Assembly (NCBI GenBank): GCA_016792805.1 | Contig: JAEUHX010000047.1 | Span: 62,001 to 126,000, forward strand | Source of the DNA: Planctomycetota bacterium | GTDB taxonomy: Bacteria; Planctomycetota; UBA1135; JACQFD01 | DNA: 64,000 nucleotides | Direction: 5' to 3' | Shown here: positions 24,728-33,527 of the stretch, piece by piece | Layout of the letters: every line of letters starts with the position of its first letter | How positions within the stretch are numbered: position 1 is the stretch's first letter | Position numbers and translations under genes: made by a program | The notes under the pieces: model-generated | Seen by the model: only the letters and a program-made list of their open reading frames with translations | Told to the model about the DNA's origin: nothing | The model's database searches: none

Positions 24728-25069
24728 GTGATGACACCCGCAGCGTTCCGCAAGTACGCGCTCTCTCTGGAGGGCGCGCACGAGGCACCGCATTTCGCGC
24801 GAGCCTCGTTTCGAATCGGCAAGGCCATCTTCGCGACGCTCGCGGAGCGCGACGGCGAAGCGATGGTAAAAGTATCGTCGGCAGCGCGCCGCGAGGAGCT
24901 GATGAGGCGCCACGGCGAAACATACTTTTCCTACGGCGGCTGGACGGAGAAGCTCGGTGCGCTCGGGATCCGGCTGGCGAACGCGGAAGCGGCGCTGGTG
25001 AAGGAGCTGTTGTCACGGGCCCACGCAGACGTGGCGGCCAAAGCGGGGAAACGCCGGCCGAAGAAGTAA
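24728..25069 (+). CDS. MmcQ/YjbR family protein
   Basis: 113 aa. AHEAPHFARASFRIGKAIFATL and MVKVSS, with SYGGWTEKLGALGIRL, are the pattern of the YjbR/MmcQ double-wing family (residues 10-95). Members are small, sometimes annotated as DNA-binding, with no firm function. It starts 9 bp after the M2 peptidase stop and may be cotranscribed. The lysine/arginine-rich tail (KAGKRRPKK) is compatible with nucleic-acid binding. A perfect bidirectional terminator lies 51 bp downstream. Confidence 0.8.
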   Translation: MMTPAAFRKYALSLEGAHEAPHFARASFRIGKAIFATLAERDGEAMVKVSSAARREELMRRHGETYFSYGGWTEKLGALGIRLANAEAALVKELLSRAHADVAAKAGKRRPKK

Positions 25070-25120
25070 GGAGCCGACGCGGCTCTGGCCTTCCCTCGAC
25101 GCGCCGAGAAGTGCCCAAAA

Positions 25121-25158
25121 AACAGAAGAGGCCTCGCACCTGCGAGGCCTCTTCTGTT
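25121..25158. terminator. Bidirectional intrinsic terminator
   Basis: Perfect 18-bp stem 25121-25138 with 25141-25158 and a 2-nt loop, preceded by CCCAAAAAA and followed by GTT. It lies between two convergent genes and has an A-run on one side, so it can stop transcription from both. Confidence 0.9.
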
Positions 25159-25194
25159 GTTCGGCGGCGCGGGCCGCCGACGTCAGCGCGAACC

Positions 25195-25845
25195 TTACAT
25201 GCTCTTCACGTTGGCGGACTGCTTGTACAGCAGCCACGTGAAGCCCCAGCCTGTGACGCAGACCACAGGGATGTAGATCTGCGGCTGGCCGATCCACATG
25301 GAGAAGTGCTGGCTCACCATCGAGGCGAGCAGCGGCACTGAGAGGTAGGTATTGAGCTTCGACGCATTGGTTGCGAGCTTCACAGCCGCTGCGTCGGGCG
25401 CAACTCCATCGCGGATCGCGGGGATGATCTTGTTCTTCTGATTCGGCCAGATGATGAACCAAACATTGAACGCCATCACCGTTCCGAAGACCACGCCGAG
25501 AAGAATCCACCAGCCGCGGTTCGAGATCGGATTCGCGGAGCTCTGCCCTTCCCAGAAGTTCTTCTGCATCATGTAAATGATGGCGAAGAGCACAATTCCG
25601 GTAACCCACGTCATTGCCGCACCCATGCGGAACCAGAAGAGGGCGCGCGGCATGAGCTGAGGCACAAGGGCCTTCTTCGTCGGGCCGTCGAGCTTCGGCA
25701 TCGTGAAGGAGTTCACGAAATTGAAGAAATACAGATGCCCGATCCAAATCACGCCGGCCCAGACGTGCAACCAGCGCAGCACCGAGCTCATGTGCTCGAG
25801 CACGCCGGTGTCGCCGCCCTGGACCAGAGCAAGCGTGGAAAGCAT
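25195..25845 (-). CDS. puuD: Urate hydroxylase PuuD-like membrane protein (DUF989), membrane part only
   Basis: 216 aa from ATG 25845. Several membrane helices: VLRWLHVWAGVIWIGHLYFF, MTWVTGIVLFAIIYMM, WWILLGVVFGTVMAFNVWFI, YIPVVCVTGWGFTWLLY. IWPNQKNKIIPA after the third is characteristic of the PuuD/DUF989 family. Full PuuD proteins carry a C-terminal cytochrome c domain and couple urate oxidation to the respiratory chain. That domain is missing here, and no other purine-degradation gene is nearby. It may be a structural homologue rather than a urate oxidase. Uncertain function; family call good. Confidence 0.75.
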   Translation of the reverse strand: MLSTLALVQGGDTGVLEHMSSVLRWLHVWAGVIWIGHLYFFNFVNSFTMPKLDGPTKKALVPQLMPRALFWFRMGAAMTWVTGIVLFAIIYMMQKNFWEGQSSANPISNRGWWILLGVVFGTVMAFNVWFIIWPNQKNKIIPAIRDGVAPDAAAVKLATNASKLNTYLSVPLLASMVSQHFSMWIGQPQIYIPVVCVTGWGFTWLLYKQSANVKSM

Positions 25846-25978
25846 TCGAAATTCCCTGGACGGAGTTTGCGGGGGACGGAAAACCGGCGGAGCCCGCCGG
25901 CGGAAGCGGGCGAACAGTAGGAAGCTCGAAGGCATCTCGCAAGGGATGGAGAGATCCTCCGCCCCCTGACGGTCCGAG

Positions 25979-26173
25979 CTAGCTGCGCGCCGTCGACGAG
26001 TACTGCACCCACGCCATGATCGCGGTGATCGCTCCCGCGAGCGCCGCGAGCGCGTAGTAGCCTTCGTAGGCGAAGAACGCAGCGATCGCCACGAACACAA
26101 TTATCCTCAGGAATCCCGGACGGCGCGGCGCGGGGCGAGAGGTGCGTTGGGACCCCGTCGAGATCTCACTCAT
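25979..26173 (-). CDS. Small membrane protein, 64 aa
   Basis: Starts at ATG 26173, overlapping the stop of the upstream thioredoxin-like gene by 4 bp (ATGA). One or two hydrophobic helices: FLRIIVFVAIAAFFAYEGYY and LAALAGAITAIMAWVQY, with a basic proline-rich N-terminus that should face the cytosol. No family recognised. Coupled translation suggests a role with the thioredoxin-like protein. Confidence 0.65.
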   Translation of the reverse strand: MSEISTGSQRTSRPAPRRPGFLRIIVFVAIAAFFAYEGYYALAALAGAITAIMAWVQYSSTARS

Positions 26174-26808
26174 AACGGCTCCGACAACGCTGCGGCGATG
26201 GCCCCTTCGAGCGCTCGCCGGTCGCCGTCGCTCGTAATCTCGCCGAGGTGGTTCCAAGCGACGGCGCCGCGCCTCGTCAACACCGCGGTCTGTGGAATTC
26301 GCGCATCGGCGAGCTGGGCCGCCGCGAGAAACCCAGCGCTGTCGGGAGGCGCGATCCAACTCTCGAATGCCGCCCCAGCCAGCCTTCGCGCTTCGTCGAC
26401 GCGCGAACGCACGGCGTCGGCACCGTCGTCGTCGGAGAAGCGGTCCCAGGAGATTCCCACAAATCGAACGCGCCCTGCCAGCTCTTGCGCGAGGCGTCCG
26501 AGATAGGGCAGCTCCTCGACGCAGGGCTCGCACCAGGTGGCCCAGTGATTCACGACGAGAATCTCGCCAGGGCGGCGGATCGCCTCCAGCACGGCACCGT
26601 GGTTGAGCGCAACGATGCTGGGCGCGGGGATCGGAGCGACTGCGACCGCAGTAGGCGGGTCGCCCGCAGGCGCCCGTTGGATCAGCGACGGAACCGGCGC
26701 GCGCTTTCGACGCCCCAGCAGGCTCGCCAGTACGAGCCCGACGGCCAGAAGAATGCCGGCGGCGAGACCGATCGTCAGGACAATGAAGAGGAAACCGAAC
26801 GTGGCCAC
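26170..26808 (-). CDS. Membrane-tethered TlpA/ResA-like thiol-disulfide protein
   Basis: 212 aa from GTG 26808. N-terminal membrane anchor (FGFLFIVLTIGLAAGILLAV), a proline-rich linker, then a thioredoxin fold at about residues 70-210 with active site HWATWCEPCVEELPYL. The cis-proline region is ADARIPQTAVL. Such proteins reduce disulfides in the periplasm, often for cytochrome c maturation. Next upstream on the same strand (28 bp away) is another redoxin-fold protein, so the three genes at 25979-27460 form a small redox operon. Confidence 0.85.
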   Translation of the reverse strand: MATFGFLFIVLTIGLAAGILLAVGLVLASLLGRRKRAPVPSLIQRAPAGDPPTAVAVAPIPAPSIVALNHGAVLEAIRRPGEILVVNHWATWCEPCVEELPYLGRLAQELAGRVRFVGISWDRFSDDDGADAVRSRVDEARRLAGAAFESWIAPPDSAGFLAAAQLADARIPQTAVLTRRGAVAWNHLGEITSDGDRRALEGAIAAALSEPL

Positions 26809-26836
26809 TGCGCGGAGCGTAGCAGCCCGCCAGTCG

Positions 26837-27460
26837 CTACAGCGTGCGCCGAATGCCGGTGCCCGCGGGCGCCGTCCTGTCGGGAAGCGGCGCCTTCGCA
26901 ACGAGAAGCGCTTCCAGCGCCTCGCGCACGTAATGTCGCTTCACGGCCTGCGGTTTCTCCGGGTGGGCGATGTCGTTCACCCGCCCCGAATACTGAACTT
27001 TGCCGTCTCCCCCGATCACAAAAACGTCGGGGGTCGTGAGGGCGCCGAAGGCATCGGCTGCAGACCGGTCGGTGTCCCGCAGCACTTCGAGCGTCGGCAC
27101 GGTGTCTCGATGGGATCGCTCGAGCTCTGCCAGCGCCGGGGAGATCGCCCCGGGGGTGGGGTCCACCAGGGCTACGACGACCCCCTTCGGACCGAACTCC
27201 CTGGCCAATGCCACCAGCTCGCCGCGGACCGCCTGCGACCAAGGGCAGCCCGGAGCCCAGAATGCGACCGCGACAATCTTGTCGCGCCGCTCGCCGCGCA
27301 GCTGGTGGAGCGTTCGCTCACGCCCTTCCAGGCTCCGGAAGCTCACCTCGGGCATCGGTGCTCCCGGTTTCAGCCGGCTCCCCGGCGGCGCCGGCGAAGC
27401 CGACAGCAGGGAGCCGATCGCCGCTGCGAGCCCCAGCCATCGCACATACCCTCTTCTCAC
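26837..27460 (-). CDS. Secreted redoxin-domain (AhpC/TSA-like) protein
   Basis: 207 aa. Signal peptide (VRWLGLAAAIGSLLSASPAP), then a thioredoxin fold from PGAPMPEVSFRSLEGRE. The active-site segment is VAFWAPGCPWSQAVRGEL, with a single cysteine (GCPW) where thiol oxidoreductases have CxxC and peroxiredoxins have TxxC. TTPDVFVIGGDGKVQYSGRV is the cis-Pro region. It therefore looks like the periplasmic redoxins annotated as AhpC/TSA or thiol-disulfide isomerases, with a one-Cys mechanism. First gene of the redox operon. Confidence 0.8.
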   Translation of the reverse strand: MRRGYVRWLGLAAAIGSLLSASPAPPGSRLKPGAPMPEVSFRSLEGRERTLHQLRGERRDKIVAVAFWAPGCPWSQAVRGELVALAREFGPKGVVVALVDPTPGAISPALAELERSHRDTVPTLEVLRDTDRSAADAFGALTTPDVFVIGGDGKVQYSGRVNDIAHPEKPQAVKRHYVREALEALLVAKAPLPDRTAPAGTGIRRTL

Positions 27461-27572
27461 GATGGCCGCATATCGGCCCTCTCGGTCCGAATGCTTGATT
27501 CGGGCGAGCGACTCCGAAAACGCCGAGGGAGCGTCTCCCGCTCCCTCTTCGCCGGCTGCTTTGCCTCGCCAG

Positions 27573-28277
27573 CTATTCGTCGCCGCCGCCGTCGTCGATT
27601 CCCTTGCGGCGATTCTCTTCCTCTTCTTCGGGGGAGAGCTCGGCGCGGAAATCGAAGTGGCCGCGCTTGTAGGGCTTCAGCCGGTCCTTGGGGCGCTCGT
27701 GGTATTGCTTGTGCCGCTCCGATGCGGGCGTCGCATTGGCACCGAAACCTCGAGGAGCCGCGGGGCGTGGCGGACCGCCAGGGCGCAGGGCGCCCGCGCG
27801 CGATTCGTCGCCACCTGCCGGTCTTGGGCCGCCGCCCGACGGGCCGCTCGAGCCGCCGGTGCCGCTCGCGGCGCCACCTCCCATGGGAGGCCGCGGGCCC
27901 GCGAATCGAGGACCCTCGGGGCGAGGACCGGCGCCCATGGGGCGCCCGCCTCCACCGCTGGGCGGACCACCGGAACTGGGGCGAGGACCACCGGGTCCTC
28001 CGCTCGACGGCCCCGGTGCGCCGCCTCCCGTCCGGGTCTTCGGATCGCTTTCCTGGACAATGATCGAGCGATTTCCAAAGGCCCGCCCGTTCATGTCGGC
28101 GATGGCTCGGGATGCCGGCTCGTCCTCCATGTCGACGAAGCCGAAACCGCGGCTTTCTCCGGTGTCTCGGTTCTTCGCAATCGAGCAGCGATGAACCTTT
28201 CCAAACGGCTCGAACGCCTTCCGCAGATCTGCCTCCGAAGTCGTGAAGGGCAGATTGCGGATAAAGAGAGTCTTCAT
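27573..28277 (-). CDS. RRM RNA-binding protein with Gly/Pro-rich tail
   Basis: 234 aa from ATG 28277. Residues 1-80 are one RNA recognition motif with RNP2 LFIRNL and RNP1 RGFGFVDM, both with the aromatic positions needed for RNA stacking. Residues 85-180 are a low-complexity Gly/Pro/Ser/Arg stretch. The end is basic then acidic (KQYHERPKDRLKPYKRGHFD, SPEEEEENRR). Cyanobacterial and planctomycete Rbp proteins of this layout are cold-induced RNA chaperones. The disordered tail could support condensate formation. About 435 bp of leader lie upstream. Confidence 0.88.
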   Translation of the reverse strand: MKTLFIRNLPFTTSEADLRKAFEPFGKVHRCSIAKNRDTGESRGFGFVDMEDEPASRAIADMNGRAFGNRSIIVQESDPKTRTGGGAPGPSSGGPGGPRPSSGGPPSGGGGRPMGAGPRPEGPRFAGPRPPMGGGAASGTGGSSGPSGGGPRPAGGDESRAGALRPGGPPRPAAPRGFGANATPASERHKQYHERPKDRLKPYKRGHFDFRAELSPEEEEENRRKGIDDGGGDE

Positions 28278-28712
28278 CCTCAGGAGCAGGGGTACGGGAA
28301 GCAGCCGCACAGCTCCGCGCGCGGGCGCGGGCAAGTCGGGCGAGCGGGTCGGGTCTTTATTGGTGTTTCGTGTAAGAAATGCCGCAGGGCGATGGGACTC
28401 GCACTTCGACGTCCCAACACGATAGTGGGGCGCAGGGCCGCTCTGCAACGAGCGACTGGTCGCAGCACCGGAGCGCGGTGGTTGCTTTTCGCGATTTCAC
28501 CGCCTCACCGCCGTGTGGAGGCGTCCCTTCCATCGGTCGGGGCCACCGATCGCTTGAGCGCGACGGAGGGCATCGGTCCGTGATCGGTTCCCGCGAAGTT
28601 CGTTACATGGCCGGGGGTAGAGTCCTTCTACCTGCCGATAATCTGCAGGCTCGACTGGGCCGACCCGATTGCCGTACCGGACGCGACAGTTTTTGCCGGC
28701 GCGACTGGGAGC
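28278..28712. other. Divergent intergenic region
   Basis: 435 bp between the RRM gene (minus) and the HEAT/vWA gene (plus). No gene is supported on either strand. It includes an AT-richer tract near 28350-28380 that may hold the RRM gene promoter or a structured leader, but no clear motif is seen. Confidence 0.5.
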
Positions 28713-30404
28713 ATGACCTCGCTCCCGGCCCTCGCTCTGCTTGGTTTCGTGGGGGTGGCTTTCGCCTCCCAGGCCGAGATTGGGGTTCCGAGGCCCCGCG
28801 GACTCCACTCGACCGCACGCCACCCGCCGGCTCAAGAGGGCGCGAGATTTTCACAATTCGACGATTGGTTTCGCCGGTATCGCGAAGGCCGCATCTACTT
28901 CCTTTCGCCCGGCGGCCGCCTTCCCGCCGGTGCACGCCTCGACACATTCGAGCGCGACGGCGAGCTGGCTCGGGTGCTGCTCGACTGTTTGCGTGTCCGG
29001 GGACGCGCCGCGGCGGAGCGTCTGCTCGCCCTCGCCGCATTTCGATTCGCAAGCGAGGACGCCGTCGAGCAATCCCGCTTTGGGGCCCACGCTCCGTGGC
29101 GAGTGCGCGAGCGGGCGCTCGCGGCGCTCTCACAGCTTTCCGACGAGGAGACGCTCGAGTATCTGACGCGCGATGTGCTCCTCGGGCGCGATCGCGTCGC
29201 ACCGGGCAAGCGGGCCGTGGCCGCGAGTGCGCTCGGAACCCTCGGAGCGAAGTCGGCGCTCACGGCTCTCTACTCAGCAGCTTCCGATCCGGAGGCCGCC
29301 GTGCGCGATGCCGCAATCGGGGCGGCCATCGTGGTGGGCGGACCGCGGGCTTCGGTGCTGCTCCGCTGGCTCTCCGATCCGTCTCCTGAGGTGCGGCTGC
29401 GCGTGCTCGATGCCGTCGCGCGCTCGATCGAGACGCACAAGCACAACGGCGAAGCCGTCGAGCTCCAAGGCGCTCTGCTGCGATGCCTTCAGGATGAGGA
29501 TTGGCGCGTTCGAGACCGCACCGTAGAAATTGTGAGTCTGCAGCCGACGAAGGCCGCGATCGCCGCCCTGATCGCGGCATTGCAGAAGGAGGCCGACCTT
29601 CTGGCTTCCGGCGCGGGACGCAAGAGAGTACAGATCCGAATCGGTGAAGCACTTGGCAAGATCACTGGCGTCGAGATTCCGACGCTCGATGCGGCGCGCT
29701 GGGCGAAATGGTGGGAAGTCGCAGCCGGCAGCTTTCAGCTCGGGTCGGAAGTGACGGGGCGTCCGCACACGCGTGCCGATGGTCCCGCCTATTTCACCAT
29801 TCCGATTCAAACCGATCGCATGGTCTTCATGGTCGATGTGTCGAGCTCGATGGCGGAGTGCTATGGCGCTCCCCCCGTTGTGAGCGGGCCGGCGGAGCCG
29901 CTCGCCTACTCGCCGAAGGAGGGCGTGTGGACGAAGCTCGACCGGGTGAAAAATGAGCTCATCAAAACGGTGCGCTCGCTCAGAGATACTGATCGCTTTC
30001 AGATTATTGTATTCTCTGATTCAACAAAAGCGTCGTTCAGCAGGCTCGAGGCGGCGACGAAGGATCGCAAGCGCGAGGCGGAGCGGTTTCTATCGGGCCT
30101 CAAGCCGGCCGGCGGCACCGGGCTCTACGACGCGCTCGCCGACGTGCTTCCGCTCGAAGGCGCGCCCGTCGGCGTGTCGGCCGATTCGCCCGACACGCTC
30201 TTCTTGCTTACGGATGGCGAGCCCACCGTGGGGCGCGTCGTTGACAAGTCAGAGATCTTGCGCCGCGTCGCCGACGCCAATCGGATCTCACGGGTGGCGA
30301 TTCATACAATCTTCGTGGGTGCTGCGGACGGTGCCTCCGGGAGCTTCCTCACGGAGCTCGCCCAGTCAAACGGCGGCATCCACCGAAAGGTGGGAGAGCG
30401 CTAA
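28713..30404 (+). CDS. Secreted HEAT-repeat / vWA-domain protein
   Basis: 563 aa. Signal peptide (SLPALALLGFVGVAFASQA). Residues about 85-330 contain HEAT-like repeats: APWRVRERALAALSQLSDEE, SALTALYSAASDPEAAVRDA, DEDWRVRDRTVEIVSLQPT. Residues about 370-560 are a von Willebrand A domain with an intact MIDAS: MVDVSSSMAE as DxSxS, and TDGEPTVG. It ends shortly after the domain. vWA domains bind metal-dependent protein ligands, so this is likely a periplasmic or surface binding protein; the partner is unknown. The gene appears monocistronic, followed by a weak hairpin. Confidence 0.83.
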   Translation: MTSLPALALLGFVGVAFASQAEIGVPRPRGLHSTARHPPAQEGARFSQFDDWFRRYREGRIYFLSPGGRLPAGARLDTFERDGELARVLLDCLRVRGRAAAERLLALAAFRFASEDAVEQSRFGAHAPWRVRERALAALSQLSDEETLEYLTRDVLLGRDRVAPGKRAVAASALGTLGAKSALTALYSAASDPEAAVRDAAIGAAIVVGGPRASVLLRWLSDPSPEVRLRVLDAVARSIETHKHNGEAVELQGALLRCLQDEDWRVRDRTVEIVSLQPTKAAIAALIAALQKEADLLASGAGRKRVQIRIGEALGKITGVEIPTLDAARWAKWWEVAAGSFQLGSEVTGRPHTRADGPAYFTIPIQTDRMVFMVDVSSSMAECYGAPPVVSGPAEPLAYSPKEGVWTKLDRVKNELIKTVRSLRDTDRFQIIVFSDSTKASFSRLEAATKDRKREAERFLSGLKPAGGTGLYDALADVLPLEGAPVGVSADSPDTLFLLTDGEPTVGRVVDKSEILRRVADANRISRVAIHTIFVGAADGASGSFLTELAQSNGGIHRKVGER

Positions 30405-30424
30405 CTCGGGGCTCGAGTTGCACG

Positions 30425-30454
30425 CGGGGGTTCGCCGAAGCAGGAGCGCCCCCG
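30425..30454. terminator. Possible terminator hairpin
   Basis: CGGGGG at 30425-30430 pairs with CCCCCG at 30449-30454. Sequence in the loop can pair further (TTCGCCGAA), and TTCTTG follows. It is 20 bp after the HEAT/vWA stop. Confidence 0.35.
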
Positions 30455-30515
30455 TTCTTGTCGTGGTGGCTCGCAGTAGCCGCCCATCTGCCCCTTGCCC
30501 GGAGATCCATTCACT

Positions 30516-32021
30516 GTGGGAACGCTCCTTCGATCTGCACCTTTTATTGCCCTTTCGTGCCTCGCGTGGGGAATCGAATCTCCATCAAACGCACAGACGT
30601 TTCCCGGCGGGTGGTCGGTCGAGATCGTGCTCGACAACATCGACCGTCCGACGGCGCTCGCGTTCACTCCCGATGGAAAGTGGATGCTCGTCGCCGCGAA
30701 GGCCTCGGGCGACATCGTGGCCCACTCGCTCGAAACGGGCATCCCGCAAACGACACCGTTTGTGTCACTTCCGCTCTCCGGCTCCGACATCTCGGAGGGC
30801 GGGATGCTCGGCCTTGCCGTCGATCCGGAGTTCGATTCCACGAAATTTGTGTACTCCTTCCGAACGGCGACGGCGGAGACGTTTCAGATCGACAGGCACC
30901 GCGCGGCATTCGTGAACGGGGAGTTGGTCGCAACTCATACAGAAACGATCTTTGGTCCCTTTCCCGCGGGCCAGGCGCACAACGGCGGCGCCATGAAGTT
31001 CGGGCCCGACGGTTATCTTTATGTTGCCCTGGGAGACCATGGCAATTCGGCGGCGGCGCAGGACCCGTTCGCCCCCTCCGGGAAGATCCTCCGCCTCACG
31101 CGCGACGGCCACGCTGCGCCGGGCAATCCGTGGGCGGGCGGCGCCGGTATGCTTCCTTACACATGGGCGAAGGGTTTCCGGAACTGCTTCGGGCTCGCCT
31201 TCGATCCCGCCGACGGCTCGCTTTGGATGAGTGAACCGGGCCCGAGCCTTCCGAACTTCGATGAGATCAACCGGGTGGTGGCCGGCGGCAACTACGGCTG
31301 GGGACTCGGCGGGCTCGCCGATGGAACCGGTCCGCAATGGCAATCGTGGCTCGTCGACCCGGCGCTCGCGTTCAACCTCGGCACGAGCATGCCGACGCCG
31401 GTCGGACTCGCTTTTGTGCACTCCTGGCGCTATCCGTCGGACCTCGTCGGCGACGGGCTCGTGTGGTGCACCGGGACGATGCGCGCGCATCGCCTTCGCC
31501 GCGGCGGCGCGCACCTCGATACGATCGCATTCCAGGAGAAGCTACAGATTGCCGCCGGCTCAAGCGTCATTCTCGAACTCGGCCCCGACGGCTATCTCTA
31601 TCTGTGCGGATTCTACTCGCCAACGGGATTCGTGGCGCGAATCGCATATGAGGAGTCGCAGCTCCCTCCTGTCAGCGTTGCTGTGCGCGGCGAGGCGAGC
31701 CTTGGCGGAGGCTTTCGCTTTTATGTGACTTCGAAGCCGCCGGCTGTCGACGTCGGCATGCCCGATCTCGCGTTTGCACTTTTCGGCCAGCGCAAGCCGA
31801 TCGGCGAGTGGACGCCGTTCGGCGAGCTGATGCTTGAGACCTATGAAGGGGTCTTCGGCGAGTTCGACCGATATGGCGTCGCCGCCTTCGATATCGAGAT
31901 TCCCAATCATTCGTACCTGCAAGGTTACGAATTCGAAGTGCAGGCCTTCCGGCTCGACGCCGCCAGCTACTACTCGACCGGCGTCACCCATCCCGAGCCG
32001 ACGCACGTCAAGATCTTCTAG
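30516..32021 (+). CDS. Secreted glucose/sorbosone dehydrogenase-like (PQQ-type) beta-propeller
   Basis: 501 aa from GTG 30516, chosen because GGAGA lies 11 bp upstream; the frame is open to a TTG at 30495. Signal peptide LLRSAPFIALSCLAWG. A six-bladed GSDH propeller follows: LDNIDRPTALAFTPDGKWML, GGMLGLAVDPEFDSTKFVY, AHNGGAMKFGPDGYLYVALGD, KILRLTRDG, GFRNCFGLAFDP, INRVVAGGNYGW. Homologues oxidise aldose sugars with PQQ in the periplasm. The last 120 residues are a separate beta-rich domain. Whether PQQ is bound cannot be told from sequence alone. Confidence 0.82.
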   Translation: MGTLLRSAPFIALSCLAWGIESPSNAQTFPGGWSVEIVLDNIDRPTALAFTPDGKWMLVAAKASGDIVAHSLETGIPQTTPFVSLPLSGSDISEGGMLGLAVDPEFDSTKFVYSFRTATAETFQIDRHRAAFVNGELVATHTETIFGPFPAGQAHNGGAMKFGPDGYLYVALGDHGNSAAAQDPFAPSGKILRLTRDGHAAPGNPWAGGAGMLPYTWAKGFRNCFGLAFDPADGSLWMSEPGPSLPNFDEINRVVAGGNYGWGLGGLADGTGPQWQSWLVDPALAFNLGTSMPTPVGLAFVHSWRYPSDLVGDGLVWCTGTMRAHRLRRGGAHLDTIAFQEKLQIAAGSSVILELGPDGYLYLCGFYSPTGFVARIAYEESQLPPVSVAVRGEASLGGGFRFYVTSKPPAVDVGMPDLAFALFGQRKPIGEWTPFGELMLETYEGVFGEFDRYGVAAFDIEIPNHSYLQGYEFEVQAFRLDAASYYSTGVTHPEPTHVKIF

Positions 32022-32024
32022 AAA

Positions 32025-32918
32025 TCACAAAAGAAGATCCGCCGCCCGGTCGGGCGGCATCTCGGGCTCCTCCGTCTCCGCACCGATTGCCCGCACCCAA
32101 GGAGACGGCGGCGCCCAGACCCGCGGATCAGAAGCAACAAATCGAACGATGCCCGGGAGCGAAAGCCACGCGGCGAGGTGAGCCACTCCGCTGTCGTTCG
32201 CCACAAATGCTGCGCACGTGCGCAGCCGTCGTGCGAGTTCCGGGAGAGGCAGGCGGATCCACCGCCTCGCCCACGGAGTTCCGGCCCGCGAGAACTCCTC
32301 GATCGCTTCGGTGTCGGCCTCCCCTGCGACCAGAATCGGCTCTGCGCCACGTGCACAGAGGTCTCGCGCCAATGCGTCAAACCAGGCCGCCGGCGCACGC
32401 TTGCGCGGTGAACCGGCGCCGGGCGCCACCGCGATGAGCGGTGCGCCGCTCGAAGGGCTGCGCGGGAGGCGCGAGGGCACAAACGCCGGGGCACTGGTCT
32501 CTCCGAGGCGATCGAGGATCCAACGGGAGACCTGCTGGCGTCCGCCGGGCGGTGGCAGCGCGAGGAACGAGAGGCGCGCGCCGATCCCTCGGCGGCACCC
32601 GCTGTCGGCGGGGAGTTCTAGGCCGTCGAGATCGAGCCAGAGGTCGGTGCCCCGCCAGAACATGTCGGCTCGGTCATCGGGCTCCGGAAACGGCAGTCTC
32701 CAAAGGGCGACGGCATCGGGAGCGTGGACGGAGTCGCAGAGCCCGTCCTCAAATGCAAGTTGGAAAACTTCCCCGCGTCCAACCGCACTAATTTGAGCCT
32801 TGGGACAGCGATTCCGAAGCAGATCCAACACCGGGAAGCAGACCAGTGTGTCGCCGATCGCCCCCATCCGCGACACCACCACGCGGCGCGCGTCTCGATG
32901 CGCATCGAGCGATCCCAT
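32025..32918 (-). CDS. Family 9 glycosyltransferase (heptosyltransferase-like)
   Basis: 297 aa from ATG 32918. VVVSRMGAIGDTLVCFPVL at the N-terminus is the acceptor-side Rossmann motif of WaaC/WaaF/RfaQ proteins. FVANDSGVAHLAAWLSLPGI near residue 235 is the ADP-heptose-binding motif. Short for the family (usually 320-360 aa) but both domains are present. Such enzymes add heptose to the LPS inner core at the cytoplasmic face of the inner membrane. Convergent with the dehydrogenase gene (3-bp gap) and divergent from the nuo operon. Confidence 0.85.
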   Translation of the reverse strand: MGSLDAHRDARRVVVSRMGAIGDTLVCFPVLDLLRNRCPKAQISAVGRGEVFQLAFEDGLCDSVHAPDAVALWRLPFPEPDDRADMFWRGTDLWLDLDGLELPADSGCRRGIGARLSFLALPPPGGRQQVSRWILDRLGETSAPAFVPSRLPRSPSSGAPLIAVAPGAGSPRKRAPAAWFDALARDLCARGAEPILVAGEADTEAIEEFSRAGTPWARRWIRLPLPELARRLRTCAAFVANDSGVAHLAAWLSLPGIVRFVASDPRVWAPPSPWVRAIGAETEEPEMPPDRAADLLL

Positions 32919-33167
32919 AGGAACCGATCGTGCCCAGGGTTGGCGCGTCCTGCCAGCGTCGGCAGCCACGTCCCGCGCGCGTCGCCCTCGACGCACGTCG
33001 CCGACCTTGATCCCCAGGCACTGCTCCCTAGACTCCTTCGCCTCGATTCCCGGCAGCCTGCCTCCCGAGCCGGAGATGCGTTCGCCGCGAGGCCTCCGCC
33101 TTGCCGCCGAGTGAGCGTCTCGCCGGGGCGCGCGCCCGCCCCCCGACCCGCCGCCGCGTTCCCTAGG

Positions 33168-33527
33168 ATGCTTTCCGACTACGCCCCCCTTCTGTTGCTG
33201 CTGGCGCTCGCAGCCGCGTTCGTCGTGGGGAACCTCGTGATCTCCGAGGTCCTCGGGCGCCCCAAGCCCGGTGTGGGCAAGAAGACGGTCTACGAGTGCG
33301 GTATGCCGATCCGCGGCACCGCCCGCGCGCGGTTCTCCGTTCACTACTACCTGCTGGCGCTTCTGTTCATTCTGTTCGATGTGGAGGCGGCCTTCCTCCT
33401 CCCCTGGGCCGCCCACGCCGAGGAGCTCGGCAAAGCCGGCCTCGTAGCCATGGGCGGATTCGCCGTGGTGCTGGTGGTGGGTCTCCTCTATGTGATGCGC
33501 AAAAAGGCACTCGAATGGGATCGTTGA
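33168..33527 (+). CDS. nuoA: NADH-quinone oxidoreductase subunit A
   Basis: 119 aa from ATG 33168. Three membrane helices ([59 protein letters not shown]), with the conserved [10 protein letters not shown] loop and the [11 protein letters not shown] motif that lines the quinone cavity. First gene of a complete complex I operon; its 3' end overlaps nuoB by 13 bp. The presumed promoter lies in 32919-33167, between it and the divergent glycosyltransferase gene. Confidence 0.95.
   Translation: MLSDYAPLLLLLALAAAFVVGNLVISEVLGRPKPGVGKKTVYECGMPIRGTARARFSVHYYLLALLFILFDVEAAFLLPWAAHAEELGKAGLVAMGGFAVVLVVGLLYVMRKKALEWDR

Noticed and set aside
32041..32058. Short GC hairpin as a terminator of the dehydrogenase gene
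   Set aside because: It lies inside the 3' coding end of the family 9 glycosyltransferase and has no T-run.
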